From Lachnospiraceae bacterium UBA5899 (GTDB lineage: Bacteria; Bacillota; Clostridia; Lachnospirales; Lachnospiraceae): DNA of 37,604 bases. The notes under the pieces are model-generated. The model was given only the letters and a program-made list of their open reading frames with translations, searched no databases and was not told the origin of the DNA. Shown here in pieces: positions 8,244-16,788 of this stretch. The DNA is taken from positions 1-37,604 of the forward strand of contig DJEL01000036.1 in NCBI GenBank assembly GCA_002432425.1, written 5' to 3'. The translations under genes were made by a program, and so were the position numbers. How positions within the stretch are numbered: the stretch's first letter is position 1; each line of letters begins with the position of its first letter.

Positions 8244-8507
8244 AAAAAAAGTCGCCTCCTTTTCGCACTTTTAATTGAAGTACGACAAGCGGTGACTGTA
8301 CACTCTCCCGTGTGTGTCCTGCAGCCGAACACAATACATTTAAACTGCTTCGTTTCTCACGGTTGTTTCTGCCTATCGGCAGACCTGATTGTCTGTACAG
8401 TGACTTGTCGTCAGTTTCCTAACTTGACATTCGCTCCACGGAAAACCTGCTATCCGGCATCACCCATCAGCAGCAACCTCACGCTTCATCGCTATCATGC
8501 CACAGCA
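8244..8507 (-). promoter_or_regulatory. Structured 5' leader of the S10 operon
   Basis: On the minus-strand RNA, ACGACAAG..ACUGUAC (8411-8395) can pair with GUACAGU..CUUGUCGU (8301-8282), giving a 15-bp closing stem interrupted by a 2 x 5 internal loop. Inside it, two hairpins share the bases 8380-8383 and cannot form together: TCTGCC/GGCAGA (8368-8383) and CAGAC/GTCTG (8380-8395). A third, TGTGTCC/GAACACA (8313-8333), lies nearby. The rpsJ ribosome binding site follows the 3' arm. The structure is seen by eye; a regulatory role, for example autogenous control by L4, is inferred. Confidence 0.55.
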
Positions 8508-8513
8508 AGGAGT

Positions 8514-8542
8514 ATTTTACATTACTCCTCAAAAAAAAGCAA
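8514..8542 (-). promoter_or_regulatory. Candidate sigma-A promoter of the S10 operon
   Basis: On the minus strand, TTGCTT (8537-8542) lies 17 nt from TAAAAT (8514-8519). The -35 matches only 3 of 6 bases but the -10 matches 5 of 6, and nothing better was found upstream of rpsJ. The T run of the putP terminator forms part of the -35 and spacer. Confidence 0.55.
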
Positions 8543-8593
8543 GTCCTTTTTCAAAAAAATTGTATTTAAATTGTACTTTTTTGAAAAAGGACT
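8531..8593 (-). terminator. Intrinsic terminator of the putP-like gene
   Basis: A perfect 17-bp inverted repeat (AGTCCTTTTTCAAAAAA at 8542-8558 against 8577-8593) begins about 11 nt after the symporter stop codon. On the minus strand it is followed by TTGC and a run of eight Ts (8531-8538). The T run overlaps the S10 promoter. Confidence 0.8.
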
Positions 8594-8603
8594 GATTTCT
8601 TCA

Positions 8604-10139
8604 TTATTCTGTTTTTTCCTTGGCTGCTTCAAACATTTCTTCCACTTCTTTGGAAGGTTTCTTGTCAAGCAGGGATACGATAACCGCTGCCGCAAGTCCT
8701 ACGGCAAAGCCGGGAATGATTTCGTAAAGACCGGTGCTTTCCGACAGGAACGCATACCAGATGGCGTCTGTCACAAAGCCGCCCACAATACCGGCAACCG
8801 CACCCTTATAGGTAAATCTCTTCCAATATAATGCAAGCACGATGGTCGGACCGAATGCGGAACCGAATGCCGCCCACGCACATTCCACCAGTGCCATAAT
8901 ACCCTTGCAGTTCGGGCTTAAGGCAATAATCATGGCTACAACAGAAATAACAGCTACGATTATTCTGCCCGCCCAGAGCATTTCCTTATTGGAAGCATTC
9001 TTGCGGAAAACAGGCTTATATACATCGGATGCAAATGCGGAGGAGGATGCTAAAAGCTGGGAATCCGCCGTACTCATGGATGCCGCCAGGATTGCAGAAA
9101 GCAGAACGCCGGAGAGTAACGCCGGGAACAGGCTTCTTACCATATATACAAAGATAAGGCTCTTGCTGCCGTCATCCAGGTATGTGCCCAGATATTCATG
9201 TCCTACCAGCGCTACTGCGGAAGCCATAATTAAAATAAGGGCTGTCCAGGTGCTTCCCACAATACAGGATTTTTTCATTTCTTTTTCGGAACGGATGGAC
9301 ATGTAACGAATCAGAATATGAGGCATACCCAGGTAACCGAGTCCCCAGCCGAGACCGCTTACAATATCGGAGATACTGCCCCAGTCCCATTTACCGGTGG
9401 ATAAGAAGCTGTAGTAATGTTCACCCGTTACAACCGGTGCAAGCGGAGTAAAGTCCGCCCCCTGCATGGCAAACAGCGCCACAATGGGAGCCGTCATAAG
9501 CGCTAAGAGCATCAGCATGCCCTGGAAAAAGTCCGTCCAGCATACGGCATTGAAGCCGCCCAAGAACGTATAGAACAAAATAACGCAGGTTGCTAAAATC
9601 ATGTAGAACAGTTCATTCATCACAACGTGCAGACCAAACAGATTAAATTCCACCACGCCGAACACGGTGACAAACAGGGAACCGCATGCCACAATACTGG
9701 ATGCTGCGTAGATGCAGTAGGCAATAATAAAAATAATGGCGCAGATAATCTGCAGTGCCGGATTTTTAGACTGGAAGCGATTTACCAGAAACTGCGGAAT
9801 GGTAATGGAATCGTTTGCCTTAATGGAATACCGGCGGAGTCTCGGCGCCACGAAAACCCACGCGCAGATGGTACCGATTAAAAGTCCCACGGAAATCCAT
9901 ACCTGACCCATACCGTACAAATAAATGGAACCGGGAAGTCCCATGAGCACCCATGCACTCATATCGGAGGCTCCGGCGGAAAGGGCTGCCACCAGTCCGT
10001 TCATATTTCTGCCGCCTAAGAAATAATCCTTATCTCCCGATTCTGTCTTCTTTCCTTTTAAAAAGAAATATACTCCCACAGCCAGTACTACCACCAGGTA
10101 GCAGACAAAGGCCGCAAGTTCTACCATATCACCCTTCAT
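8604..10139 (-). CDS. putP: Sodium/proline symporter family (SSS) transporter
   Basis: Membrane transporter of the sodium:solute symporter family, most like PutP, which couples Na+ entry to proline uptake. The 511-residue product has about 13 hydrophobic segments. It starts with a helix (VELAAFVCYLVVVLAVGVYF) followed by YFLGGRNMNG and the PutP-type GASDMSAWVLMGLPG, which carries the Asp/Ser implicated in Na+ and proline binding. The start at MKGDMVEL is chosen because AAGGAG lies 8 nt upstream; the open frame continues about 50 codons further through non-protein-like sequence. It is monocistronic, with its own terminator. Proline is the likely substrate, but pantothenate or another solute cannot be excluded. 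Confidence 0.88.
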   Translation of the reverse strand: MKGDMVELAAFVCYLVVVLAVGVYFFLKGKKTESGDKDYFLGGRNMNGLVAALSAGASDMSAWVLMGLPGSIYLYGMGQVWISVGLLIGTICAWVFVAPRLRRYSIKANDSITIPQFLVNRFQSKNPALQIICAIIFIIAYCIYAASSIVACGSLFVTVFGVVEFNLFGLHVVMNELFYMILATCVILFYTFLGGFNAVCWTDFFQGMLMLLALMTAPIVALFAMQGADFTPLAPVVTGEHYYSFLSTGKWDWGSISDIVSGLGWGLGYLGMPHILIRYMSIRSEKEMKKSCIVGSTWTALILIMASAVALVGHEYLGTYLDDGSKSLIFVYMVRSLFPALLSGVLLSAILAASMSTADSQLLASSSAFASDVYKPVFRKNASNKEMLWAGRIIVAVISVVAMIIALSPNCKGIMALVECAWAAFGSAFGPTIVLALYWKRFTYKGAVAGIVGGFVTDAIWYAFLSESTGLYEIIPGFAVGLAAAVIVSLLDKKPSKEVEEMFEAAKEKTE

Positions 10140-10188
10140 AAGCGTTCTCCTTTTCGTATAAATATACATGTCTTTCACATATTTATGA

Positions 10189-10217
10189 ATTTTACAGTGT
10201 CTTAACGCAAAATACAA
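10189..10217 (-). promoter_or_regulatory. Candidate promoter of the putP-like gene
   Basis: On the minus strand, TTGTAT (10212-10217) lies 17 nt from TAAAAT (10189-10194), about 50 nt before the start codon. The -35 is weak. It lies in the shared divergent region with the methyltransferase promoter. Confidence 0.4.
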
Positions 10218-10225
10218 GTCTTTTC

Positions 10226-10254
10226 TTGCAAAGAAGTGTAATTCTGTGTAGTAT
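10226..10254 (+). promoter_or_regulatory. Promoter of the methyltransferase gene
   Basis: TTGCAA (10226-10231), a 17-nt spacer and TAGTAT (10249-10254) sit about 58 nt before the ATG at 10313. This is a good sigma-A-like match. Confidence 0.6.
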
Positions 10255-10312
10255 AAGAGAGGGATATATATAATATGGAAGAAATTATTCAAAGAAAGGT
10301 TTGTTTATTACC

Positions 10313-11173
10313 ATGTGGATTGCAAATAACTGGAAAGATTACGAAGTGCTGGATACCTCCGGCGGGGAAAAGCTGGAGCGCTGGGGAAAATACCTGCTGG
10401 TGCGTCCCGACCCCCAGGTCATCTGGAACACCCCTCATGAGCATCCGGGCTGGAAAAAGAAAAACGGCCATTACCACAGAAGCAGCAAAGGCGGCGGCGA
10501 ATGGGAGTTCCTAAATCTCCCGGACGAATGGAGCATTTCCTATAAGGAGCTTACCTTCCATTTAAAACCCTTCAGCTTCAAGCACACCGGTCTGTTCCCG
10601 GAGCAGGCGGTCAACTGGGACTGGTTTTCCGATTTGATTGCCCATGCCGGACGTCCCGTAAAAGTGCTGAACCTGTTTGCCTACACCGGCGGCGCTACCG
10701 TATCCGCTGCCAAAGCCGGTGCGCAGGTCACCCATGTGGATGCTTCCAAGGGTATGGTTTCCTGGGCGAAGGAAAATGCGGCAGCCAGCGGGCTTGCCGA
10801 CGCTCCCATCCGCTGGCTGGTGGATGACTGCACCAAATTTGTGGAGCGGGAAATCCGCCGCGGCAATCATTACGACGGCATTATCATGGACCCGCCTTCC
10901 TACGGCAGAGGTCCCAAGGGTGAAATCTGGAAAATCGAGGAAAACATCTTCCCCTTTGTGGAACTGACCACAAAGCTTTTGTCGGATAAGCCCCTGTTCT
11001 TCCTCATTAACTCCTACACGACCGGTCTGCAGCCTGCGGTACTGTCCTATATGCTTAATCTTACCGTAAAGAAGCAGTTCGGCGGAAAAGTTGCGGCGGA
11101 GGAAATCGGATTGCCGGTAAGCGGCACCGGGCTTGTGCTTCCCTGCGGCGCTTCCGGCCGCTGGCAGGCATAG
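10313..11173 (+). CDS. Class I SAM-dependent methyltransferase (RlmI/RlmK-like)
   Basis: Predicted cytoplasmic methyltransferase of the Methyltrans_SAM group, whose characterised relatives modify rRNA cytosines. In the 286-residue product the SAM-binding motif I is VLNLFAYTGGATVSAAKAGA (near residues 120-140), followed by the acidic THVDASKGMVSWAKEN. The catalytic-type motif is IIMDPPSYGRGPKG. The N-terminal 110 residues lack a recognisable PUA domain. The ATG at 10313 is chosen: a TTG at 10301 in the same frame lies only 1 nt after the purine-rich AAAGAAAGG. The gene is convergent with the HD-GYP gene. The substrate is unknown. Confidence 0.82.
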   Translation: MWIANNWKDYEVLDTSGGEKLERWGKYLLVRPDPQVIWNTPHEHPGWKKKNGHYHRSSKGGGEWEFLNLPDEWSISYKELTFHLKPFSFKHTGLFPEQAVNWDWFSDLIAHAGRPVKVLNLFAYTGGATVSAAKAGAQVTHVDASKGMVSWAKENAAASGLADAPIRWLVDDCTKFVEREIRRGNHYDGIIMDPPSYGRGPKGEIWKIEENIFPFVELTTKLLSDKPLFFLINSYTTGLQPAVLSYMLNLTVKKQFGGKVAAEEIGLPVSGTGLVLPCGASGRWQA

Positions 11174-11221
11174 AGGGTGGTGCTTCCGCCTCTGTTGTCA
11201 TACAGGTATAAAAAAGAAAAC

Positions 11222-11343
11222 GCCTGAGTTATTCGTTACAGACGCGCTCTCGCTTCGCAGTCACCGTAGCGGTACATAAGGTGCTAAAATACAGCACCTA
11301 AGTACCGACGATGACTGAGAGTCTGTAAAGAATAAGCTCAGGC
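11222..11343. terminator. Long palindromic bidirectional terminator between convergent genes
   Basis: A nearly continuous imperfect palindrome of about 120 nt. Outer arms GCCTGAG (11222-11228)/CTCAGGC (11337-11343) are followed by TTATTC/GAATAA, TTACAGAC/GTCTGTAA, CTCT/AGAG, CAGTCA/TGACTG, CGGTAC/GTACCG and an apical AGGTGCT (11279-11285)/AGCACCT (11293-11299). A T run follows on the plus strand (TGTTTTTT), and the minus strand reads TTTTCTTTTTT beyond the other arm. It sits between the stop codons of two convergent genes, so a bidirectional terminator is the simplest reading, but it is much longer than needed. Confidence 0.75.
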
Positions 11344-11349
11344 TGTTTT

Positions 11350-12618
11350 TTATGCATCAAACGCTTTGAACTTCTCGTAGATGCTATCGTACTGGGCGGT
11401 GATTTCCATGTAGCGTTCCATGGTTAAGTTACGCTGTTTCTCGTAACGGCTGATAATACCGTCGAAATTCTTCAGCACCACGTCCACTATCTCTTTGCTT
11501 ATCTTGCCGTTATCGGCATCGCCTTTTAAGATACCTTTTATTTTTTCCGGCGGGAAGGAGTCCTTATAGCTTCTCTTGCTGTAAAGAGCGCTTAAAATAT
11601 CCCCCACCGCAACAATTCTTTCAAGCCGGCTCAAATCCTCTGCCTGCAGTCCCTGCGGATAACCGGTGCCGTCCAGCTTTTCATGGTGTCTGTATGCTAC
11701 ATTCACAATCCGCTCATCCATGATGCCTTCCAGAATCCTGCCGGTAATAACCACATGGGCTTTCATGATACGCATTTCCTCATCGGTAAGTCGTCTCGGC
11801 GCTTCCAGTATGGAAAGCGGAATGACGATTTTGCCGATATCATGTAAAAGAGAGCCGTAATACAGAATTTCCAAATCCCTGGTGCCCACATTCATCAGTT
11901 TACCGATTTCCAAGGAAAACGCCTTGGTGGACATGGTGTGGATAACGGTCTGCTGGCTCCGGAAATCAATGGAATACACCAGCATTTCCAAAAAGCCTTT
12001 TTTCTGCTGCTCGTTGAAGGTGGCATTCTTAAACAAGGCATTCATTTCTTGTTTGTATTCACCGGTTTTCAGTTTGTCCAGTACATGGAAGCGCTTCTGG
12101 GCAACGTAAAAACGCTCCAGTGCCTTCTGGGCAAAGTCCACATCCGCTTTCGCGGAAAAATAATCCCTCGGCATGTTGTGCCCTTCCACCCGGGCAAACA
12201 AATCCATCTTGTCCGCAATGGTCAGATACTGCGCTTCCCTTATGAAGCGGCTGTTTATCTGTTCGTGCAGTTTGTAAGGAAGGTGGTGGTAAAGCACCAC
12301 GTCCGCCTTGTCCCCTACCGGAGATAAATACCGCAAAAACAGATAGCCGTATATGGAATGCGCCCACACGTTGGTCGTTTCAATGGTCGCCAGACTGGCA
12401 TTGTTCATGTTGGTCTTGATGGCGCCCACGTCGTGCAGCATACCGATTAGCGCCCATTCCGCCAGCTCGGTATCGCTGTACTTGCCCTCCACCTTCAGCA
12501 TGTTGTAAAAAATATAGCCGACAATGTCGCCGTGATTTAAGAGCCGTGCATTCATAGCGCCCATAGCACGGCTGATAACCTGATATATGTCAAAAGTACT
12601 TACGAGCTCCGCACCCAT
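11350..12618 (-). CDS. HD-GYP domain protein (predicted cyclic dinucleotide phosphodiesterase)
   Basis: The 422-residue cytoplasmic protein has two HD-type regions. The N-terminal one shows ALIGMLHDVGAIK (near residue 70) and HSIYGYLFLR. The C-terminal one is a full HD-GYP domain with YYGSLLHDIGKIVIP, MKAHVVITGRIL and HHEKLDGTGYPQGL, then AVGDILSALYSKRSYK. HD-GYP proteins hydrolyse cyclic di-GMP or related dinucleotides at a di- or tri-metal site built from these residues. No receiver or membrane segment is visible. The start at 12618 (MGAELVSTFD) is chosen because GGGAGG lies 6 nt upstream; five extra codons to another ATG would place the binding site inside the gene. Confidence 0.88.
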   Translation of the reverse strand: MGAELVSTFDIYQVISRAMGAMNARLLNHGDIVGYIFYNMLKVEGKYSDTELAEWALIGMLHDVGAIKTNMNNASLATIETTNVWAHSIYGYLFLRYLSPVGDKADVVLYHHLPYKLHEQINSRFIREAQYLTIADKMDLFARVEGHNMPRDYFSAKADVDFAQKALERFYVAQKRFHVLDKLKTGEYKQEMNALFKNATFNEQQKKGFLEMLVYSIDFRSQQTVIHTMSTKAFSLEIGKLMNVGTRDLEILYYGSLLHDIGKIVIPLSILEAPRRLTDEEMRIMKAHVVITGRILEGIMDERIVNVAYRHHEKLDGTGYPQGLQAEDLSRLERIVAVGDILSALYSKRSYKDSFPPEKIKGILKGDADNGKISKEIVDVVLKNFDGIISRYEKQRNLTMERYMEITAQYDSIYEKFKAFDA

Positions 12619-12657
12619 GCACTGCCTCCCCATCACATTATTGCTTCTCTGTGGCTC

Positions 12658-12663
12658 ATTATA
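12658..12663 (-). promoter_or_regulatory. Candidate -10 box for the HD-GYP gene
   Basis: A perfect TATAAT on the minus strand, about 40 nt before the start codon. There is no good -35 at 16-18 nt. It is adjacent to an inverted repeat AAAATGT (12668-12674)/ACATTTT (12686-12692), which lies just past the stop codon of the ABC gene and could be a weak terminator for it. Confidence 0.4.
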
Positions 12664-12694
12664 ACATAAAATGTACAAAAAAGGAACATTTTTA

Positions 12695-14551
12695 TCAGGC
12701 GGTTGCTTCCTCGAACTGGGAATTGTAAAGGGTTGCGTAGAAACCGTTCTTACGGAGCAGTTCTTCGTGGGTGCCCTGCTCCACAATGTCTCCGTCCTTC
12801 ATTACCAAAATCAGATCCGCTTCCTTGATGGTGGAAAGTCTGTGCGCAATTACAAAGCTGGTTCTTCCCTTCATCAGATTGTTCATCGCTTTCTGAATTC
12901 TGCCCTCGGTGCGGGTATCCACAGAGCTGGTGGCTTCGTCCAGAATCATAATGGGATTGTCCGCTAAAATGGCTCTGGCAATGGTAAGGAGCTGCTTCTG
13001 TCCCTGGGACACGTTGCTGGCGTCCTCGTTCAGCTCCATCTGGTAGCCGCCCGGCAGTGTCTGGATGAAATGGTGGGCATGGGCTGCCTTGGCTGCCGCA
13101 ATGACCTCCTCATCCGTAGCGTCCAGCTTGCCATACCGGATATTTTCCATAATCGTGCCCTTGAACAGCCAGGTGTCCTGCAATACCATACCGAAGTTTT
13201 CCCTGAGGTCGCTGCGGTTGAATTCCTTTACATTGTGACCGTCCACCTTAATGGCGCCCTTGTTCACATCATAGAAACGCATCAGCAGTTTTACCATGGT
13301 GGTCTTGCCGGCGCCGGTAGGGCCTACAATGGCAATGGTCTGTCCGGGCTTCACCTGACAGGAGAAATCCTTGATGACAATTTTGTCCGGTGTATAGCCG
13401 AAGCCTACATGTTCAAAGGAAACCGCACCGTCCACATGGGACAGCTTCACAGGGTTTTCCACCGTTACGTCTTCTTCCTCTTCCTCTAAGAATTCAAAAA
13501 CTCTTTCTGCCGCAGCCGCCGTGGACTGGAACAGGTTGGACACCTGGGCGAGCTGGGTAATGGGCTGGGTAAAGTTCTTCACATACTGGATGAACGCCTG
13601 GATTTCGCCCACATCAATCACACCCTGAATGGCTAAAATACTGCCGCTTATGGCAACCGCCACATAGCCTAAGTTGCTCACAAAGGTCATAACGGGCTGC
13701 ATGAGTCCGGATAAAAACTGGGACTTCCAGGCGGAAGCATACAGGACTTCATTGGTTTCCTTAAAGTCTCTCAGCGTATCTTCTTCCTTATTAAATGCCT
13801 TGATGATATTCTGACCGGAGAAGGACTCCTCAATCTGTCCGTTAATTTTACCGAGATACGTCTGCTGCGCCACGAAGTGCTTCTGGGAGAACTTGATGAC
13901 CAGGCCAATCAGGCCTCCGGATATGGGTAAAATTGCCAGCGCAATCAGGGTCATCAGGGGACTGATGGAAAGCATCATCACCAGAACACCGATGATGGTG
14001 GTCAGGGACGTAATCAGTGTCGTAATGCTCTGGCTTAGGTTCTGTCCCATGGTATCCACATCGTTGGTGATGCGGGAAAGAATTTCGCCCACGGTACGGG
14101 ACTCAAAATATGCCATGGGCATACGGTTGATTTTCTCGGAAATTTCCCTACGGAAACGATAGCATAACTTCTGGGCAATTCCCGTCATCAGGTAGCCCTG
14201 CACAAAGGAAAGCAGGGCGCTTAACACGTAGAGTCCCAGTAACAGAATCAGTATTCTGCCTATTTTTTCAAAGTCAATGCCGCCGGTACCCGCAATCTTC
14301 GCCATCAGGCCGTTAAACAGCTCCGTGGTTGCCTTGCTTAATACCTTGGGTCCTAAAATATTGAAGACCGTGCCGCCGACGGCAAAAAGCATTACCGCCA
14401 GCACGGCATATTTGTAATTGCCCATATATTTTAAGAGCTTGGCAAAGGTGCCTTTGAAGTCTTTCGCCTTTTCTCCCGGCATCATGCCTCGGGGACCGCC
14501 GCCCATGGGTCCGTGTCTGCGGGGTCCTTTGTTTGTCTGCTGTTCACTCAT
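12695..14551 (-). CDS. ABC exporter half-transporter with intact catalytic glutamate (subunit B)
   Basis: Type IV ABC exporter of 618 residues: a Pro/Gly/Arg-rich N-terminal tail, a six-helix transmembrane domain (about 45-340) and a nucleotide-binding domain (about 375-615). Walker A is GPTGAGKTT (410-418), the signature is NVSQGQKQ (from 513), Walker B is MILDEATSS with the catalytic Glu539, and the H-loop is VIAHRLSTI. The signature is non-canonical (SQGQ for SGGQ). The ATG overlaps the stop of the upstream ABC gene by 4 nt (ATGA), so the two are translationally coupled and presumably form a heterodimer. The substrate (drug, peptide or lipid) is not evident. Confidence 0.9.
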   Translation of the reverse strand: MSEQQTNKGPRRHGPMGGGPRGMMPGEKAKDFKGTFAKLLKYMGNYKYAVLAVMLFAVGGTVFNILGPKVLSKATTELFNGLMAKIAGTGGIDFEKIGRILILLLGLYVLSALLSFVQGYLMTGIAQKLCYRFRREISEKINRMPMAYFESRTVGEILSRITNDVDTMGQNLSQSITTLITSLTTIIGVLVMMLSISPLMTLIALAILPISGGLIGLVIKFSQKHFVAQQTYLGKINGQIEESFSGQNIIKAFNKEEDTLRDFKETNEVLYASAWKSQFLSGLMQPVMTFVSNLGYVAVAISGSILAIQGVIDVGEIQAFIQYVKNFTQPITQLAQVSNLFQSTAAAAERVFEFLEEEEEDVTVENPVKLSHVDGAVSFEHVGFGYTPDKIVIKDFSCQVKPGQTIAIVGPTGAGKTTMVKLLMRFYDVNKGAIKVDGHNVKEFNRSDLRENFGMVLQDTWLFKGTIMENIRYGKLDATDEEVIAAAKAAHAHHFIQTLPGGYQMELNEDASNVSQGQKQLLTIARAILADNPIMILDEATSSVDTRTEGRIQKAMNNLMKGRTSFVIAHRLSTIKEADLILVMKDGDIVEQGTHEELLRKNGFYATLYNSQFEEATA

Positions 14552-16704
14552 GCGCCTGCACCTCCTTGCAACTCTTTCTCGGAAAGCTGGGATTTCGCAA
14601 TCTCCTGGTAAGCAGGACAGTTTGCGAGCAGCTCTTCATGGGTTCCCATACCGGCTATGGTGCCGTTTTCCAGCACGATAATCCGGTTGGCATGCAGAAT
14701 GGTACTGATACGCTGTGCCACGATAATCACGGTTGCATCCGCCGTATTCTGCGCCAGTGCCTTCCGCAGCGTCACATCCGTTTTATAGTCCAGTGCGGAA
14801 AAGCTGTCGTCAAACAGGAAAATCTTCGGTTCCGCCGCAACGGCTCTGGCAATGGAAAGCCTCTGCTTCTGACCGCCTGACACATTGGTGCCGCCCTGGG
14901 AAATGGGACTTTCGTATTTTTCCGGCTTGCTGTCGATAAATTCCGTTGCCTGTGCGATTTCCGCCGCCTTCTTCATCTTTTCATCGGAAATGTCCTCATG
15001 GGCAAACCTTACATTGGAAGCAATATCGCCGGAGAACAGCACCGCCTTCTGGGGCACCAGTCCCAATACACTGCGCAGCTTGTGTTGGGAAATATCCCGG
15101 ATGTCCACGCCGTCCAGTAAAATCCGTCCCTCCGTCACATCATAAAAACGGGGAATCAAATTAAGCAGAGTGGATTTGCCGCAGCCGGTGCTTCCGATAA
15201 TGGCTGTGGTTTCTCCCGGCTTTGCGGTGAAAGAAATGTCGTGCAGGGCATCTTCTTTCGCCTCGGGATAACGGAATGCTACGTTTTCAAAGGTAAGCTC
15301 GCCCTTTATTTCCGTAAGCTCTGCGTCCTTTACCTCTTTCTTATCCGTAATCTTCGGCTCTGTCTTTAACACTTCTTCAATTCGGTCCGCTGCCACGCCC
15401 GCTCTCGGCAGCATAATGGAAACCATGGTCAGCATTAAGAACGCCATGACAATCTGCATGGTGTAAGTAATGAACGCCAGCATGGAGCCCACCTGCATGG
15501 TGCCCGCATCGATATTTTTGCCGCCGAACCATACAATCATAATGGTAATGGCATTCATAATAAGCATCATCACCGGCATCATGAAGTTCATGACCCTGCC
15601 GGTAAACAACTGGGTCTTCATCAGGTCGCGGTTTGCCTTGTCAAATCGTTTTTCTTCGTAATGCTCTCTGCTGAAAGCACGGATAACCGGCACACCGGTC
15701 AGTATCTCACGGGAAATCAGGTTGATATTGTCCACTAAGCTCTGCAAAATCTTGAACTTCGGCATTGCCACCAGAAGGAGTATCAGCACCAGTGCCAAAA
15801 TGGTGCCTACCGCCACACCGATAATCCAGCCCATGCCGGTACCGGTGTTCACAACCTTGATGACACCGCCCACACCGATAATCGGCGCATACAGAACCAT
15901 TCGCAGCAGGATTACGATTACCATCTGCACCTGCTGGATATCGTTGGTGCAGCGGGTAATCAGGGATGCGGCGGAGAATTTATCCATCTCCTCGCTGGAG
16001 AAAGAAATGACCTTGGCAAACATTTTCTCTCTTAAATTCTTACCGATTTTCGCCGCCGTTACAGAAGCAAAATAACCGGTGAGAATGGCTGCCAAAAGCA
16101 TCAGCGCCGAGAGCGCCAGCATCTTAAATCCGGTCTTCCACAGGAAATCCGTCTGTACCTTGCCGGCATCCACGCCCATTGCCTCGTATTCGTTCTTTAT
16201 GAACTGCACCGCCTGCCCTTTTACAATGGTGTCGCTCTGGTCGCCCATCTGGGCAAGTGCCTGCTCGCGCATGGTAAGCAAATCATCCTCCGTTACCATG
16301 CCTGCTGCCACCATGTCTTTTATCTGACTAAGGTCATAGGGTGACTGTCCGCTGTTTAACATAGAAAGAAAGACCATGGGAAGTTTCATGGCCTCATCTA
16401 TCTTTTCGCAGGTTTCTTTGTCCCTGCTTACAAGCTCATAAGTACCGTCTTCTTCCTGCCTGTAAGCTCCCGCAACCGTATTTCTTTCTTCTGCTGTCAT
16501 GAACAGGCTTAAATCTTCATAAGTTTCTTCTCTTAATTTTTCCGGCGCCGCATACTCGATACCGCCCTGTCCGATGCCCACATCCACAATGTCCGATGTG
16601 TACTGCGGCAGTCTCAGGTCACAGAACGCCTGAACCACCAGCAGCAGGAATACAATCAGGGTAGCCGGCCATGCTTCCGCCAGATACTTTGCAATCTTGC
16701 CCAT
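14548..16704 (-). CDS. ABC exporter half-transporter with degenerate Walker B (subunit A)
   Basis: ABC exporter of 718 residues with Walker A GSTGCGKST, canonical signature NVSGGQKQR, and Walker B IFLFDDSFSALD, in which Asp replaces the catalytic Glu. Between the first and second transmembrane helices lies an acidic extracytoplasmic insert of about 150 residues, absent from minimal exporters. The start is ATG 16704 (MGKIAKYLAEAWPAT): an upstream in-frame GTG (16740-16738) lies at or before the predicted transcription start of the promoter at 16744-16772, so it cannot be used. It is first in a two-gene operon with the subunit B gene. Confidence 0.9.
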   Translation of the reverse strand: MGKIAKYLAEAWPATLIVFLLLVVQAFCDLRLPQYTSDIVDVGIGQGGIEYAAPEKLREETYEDLSLFMTAEERNTVAGAYRQEEDGTYELVSRDKETCEKIDEAMKLPMVFLSMLNSGQSPYDLSQIKDMVAAGMVTEDDLLTMREQALAQMGDQSDTIVKGQAVQFIKNEYEAMGVDAGKVQTDFLWKTGFKMLALSALMLLAAILTGYFASVTAAKIGKNLREKMFAKVISFSSEEMDKFSAASLITRCTNDIQQVQMVIVILLRMVLYAPIIGVGGVIKVVNTGTGMGWIIGVAVGTILALVLILLLVAMPKFKILQSLVDNINLISREILTGVPVIRAFSREHYEEKRFDKANRDLMKTQLFTGRVMNFMMPVMMLIMNAITIMIVWFGGKNIDAGTMQVGSMLAFITYTMQIVMAFLMLTMVSIMLPRAGVAADRIEEVLKTEPKITDKKEVKDAELTEIKGELTFENVAFRYPEAKEDALHDISFTAKPGETTAIIGSTGCGKSTLLNLIPRFYDVTEGRILLDGVDIRDISQHKLRSVLGLVPQKAVLFSGDIASNVRFAHEDISDEKMKKAAEIAQATEFIDSKPEKYESPISQGGTNVSGGQKQRLSIARAVAAEPKIFLFDDSFSALDYKTDVTLRKALAQNTADATVIIVAQRISTILHANRIIVLENGTIAGMGTHEELLANCPAYQEIAKSQLSEKELQGGAGA

Positions 16705-16743
16705 ACCAAACCATGCCTTTCCGTTTTTAGCATAATACACTTT

Positions 16744-16772
16744 ATTGTATTTTTCCTGCCGCTTTTAGTCAA
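16744..16772 (-). promoter_or_regulatory. Promoter of the heterodimeric ABC exporter operon
   Basis: On the minus strand, TTGACT (16767-16772) lies 17 nt from TACAAT (16744-16749). Transcription would begin near 16737, leaving a leader of about 33 nt to the ATG at 16704. This decides the start codon of the first gene. Confidence 0.75.
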
Positions 16773-16788
16773 TTAAGAAACTATAAAC

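Noticed and set aside
8196..8831. 211-codon plus-strand open frame across the S10 leader and putP end
   Set aside because: It overlaps rpsJ, the leader and putP in antisense, has no binding site, and its translation lacks protein-like pattern.
16705..16740. Upstream GTG start for the large ABC subunit
   Set aside because: It lies at or before the predicted transcription start of the TTGACT-17-TACAAT promoter; the ATG at 16704 is preferred.
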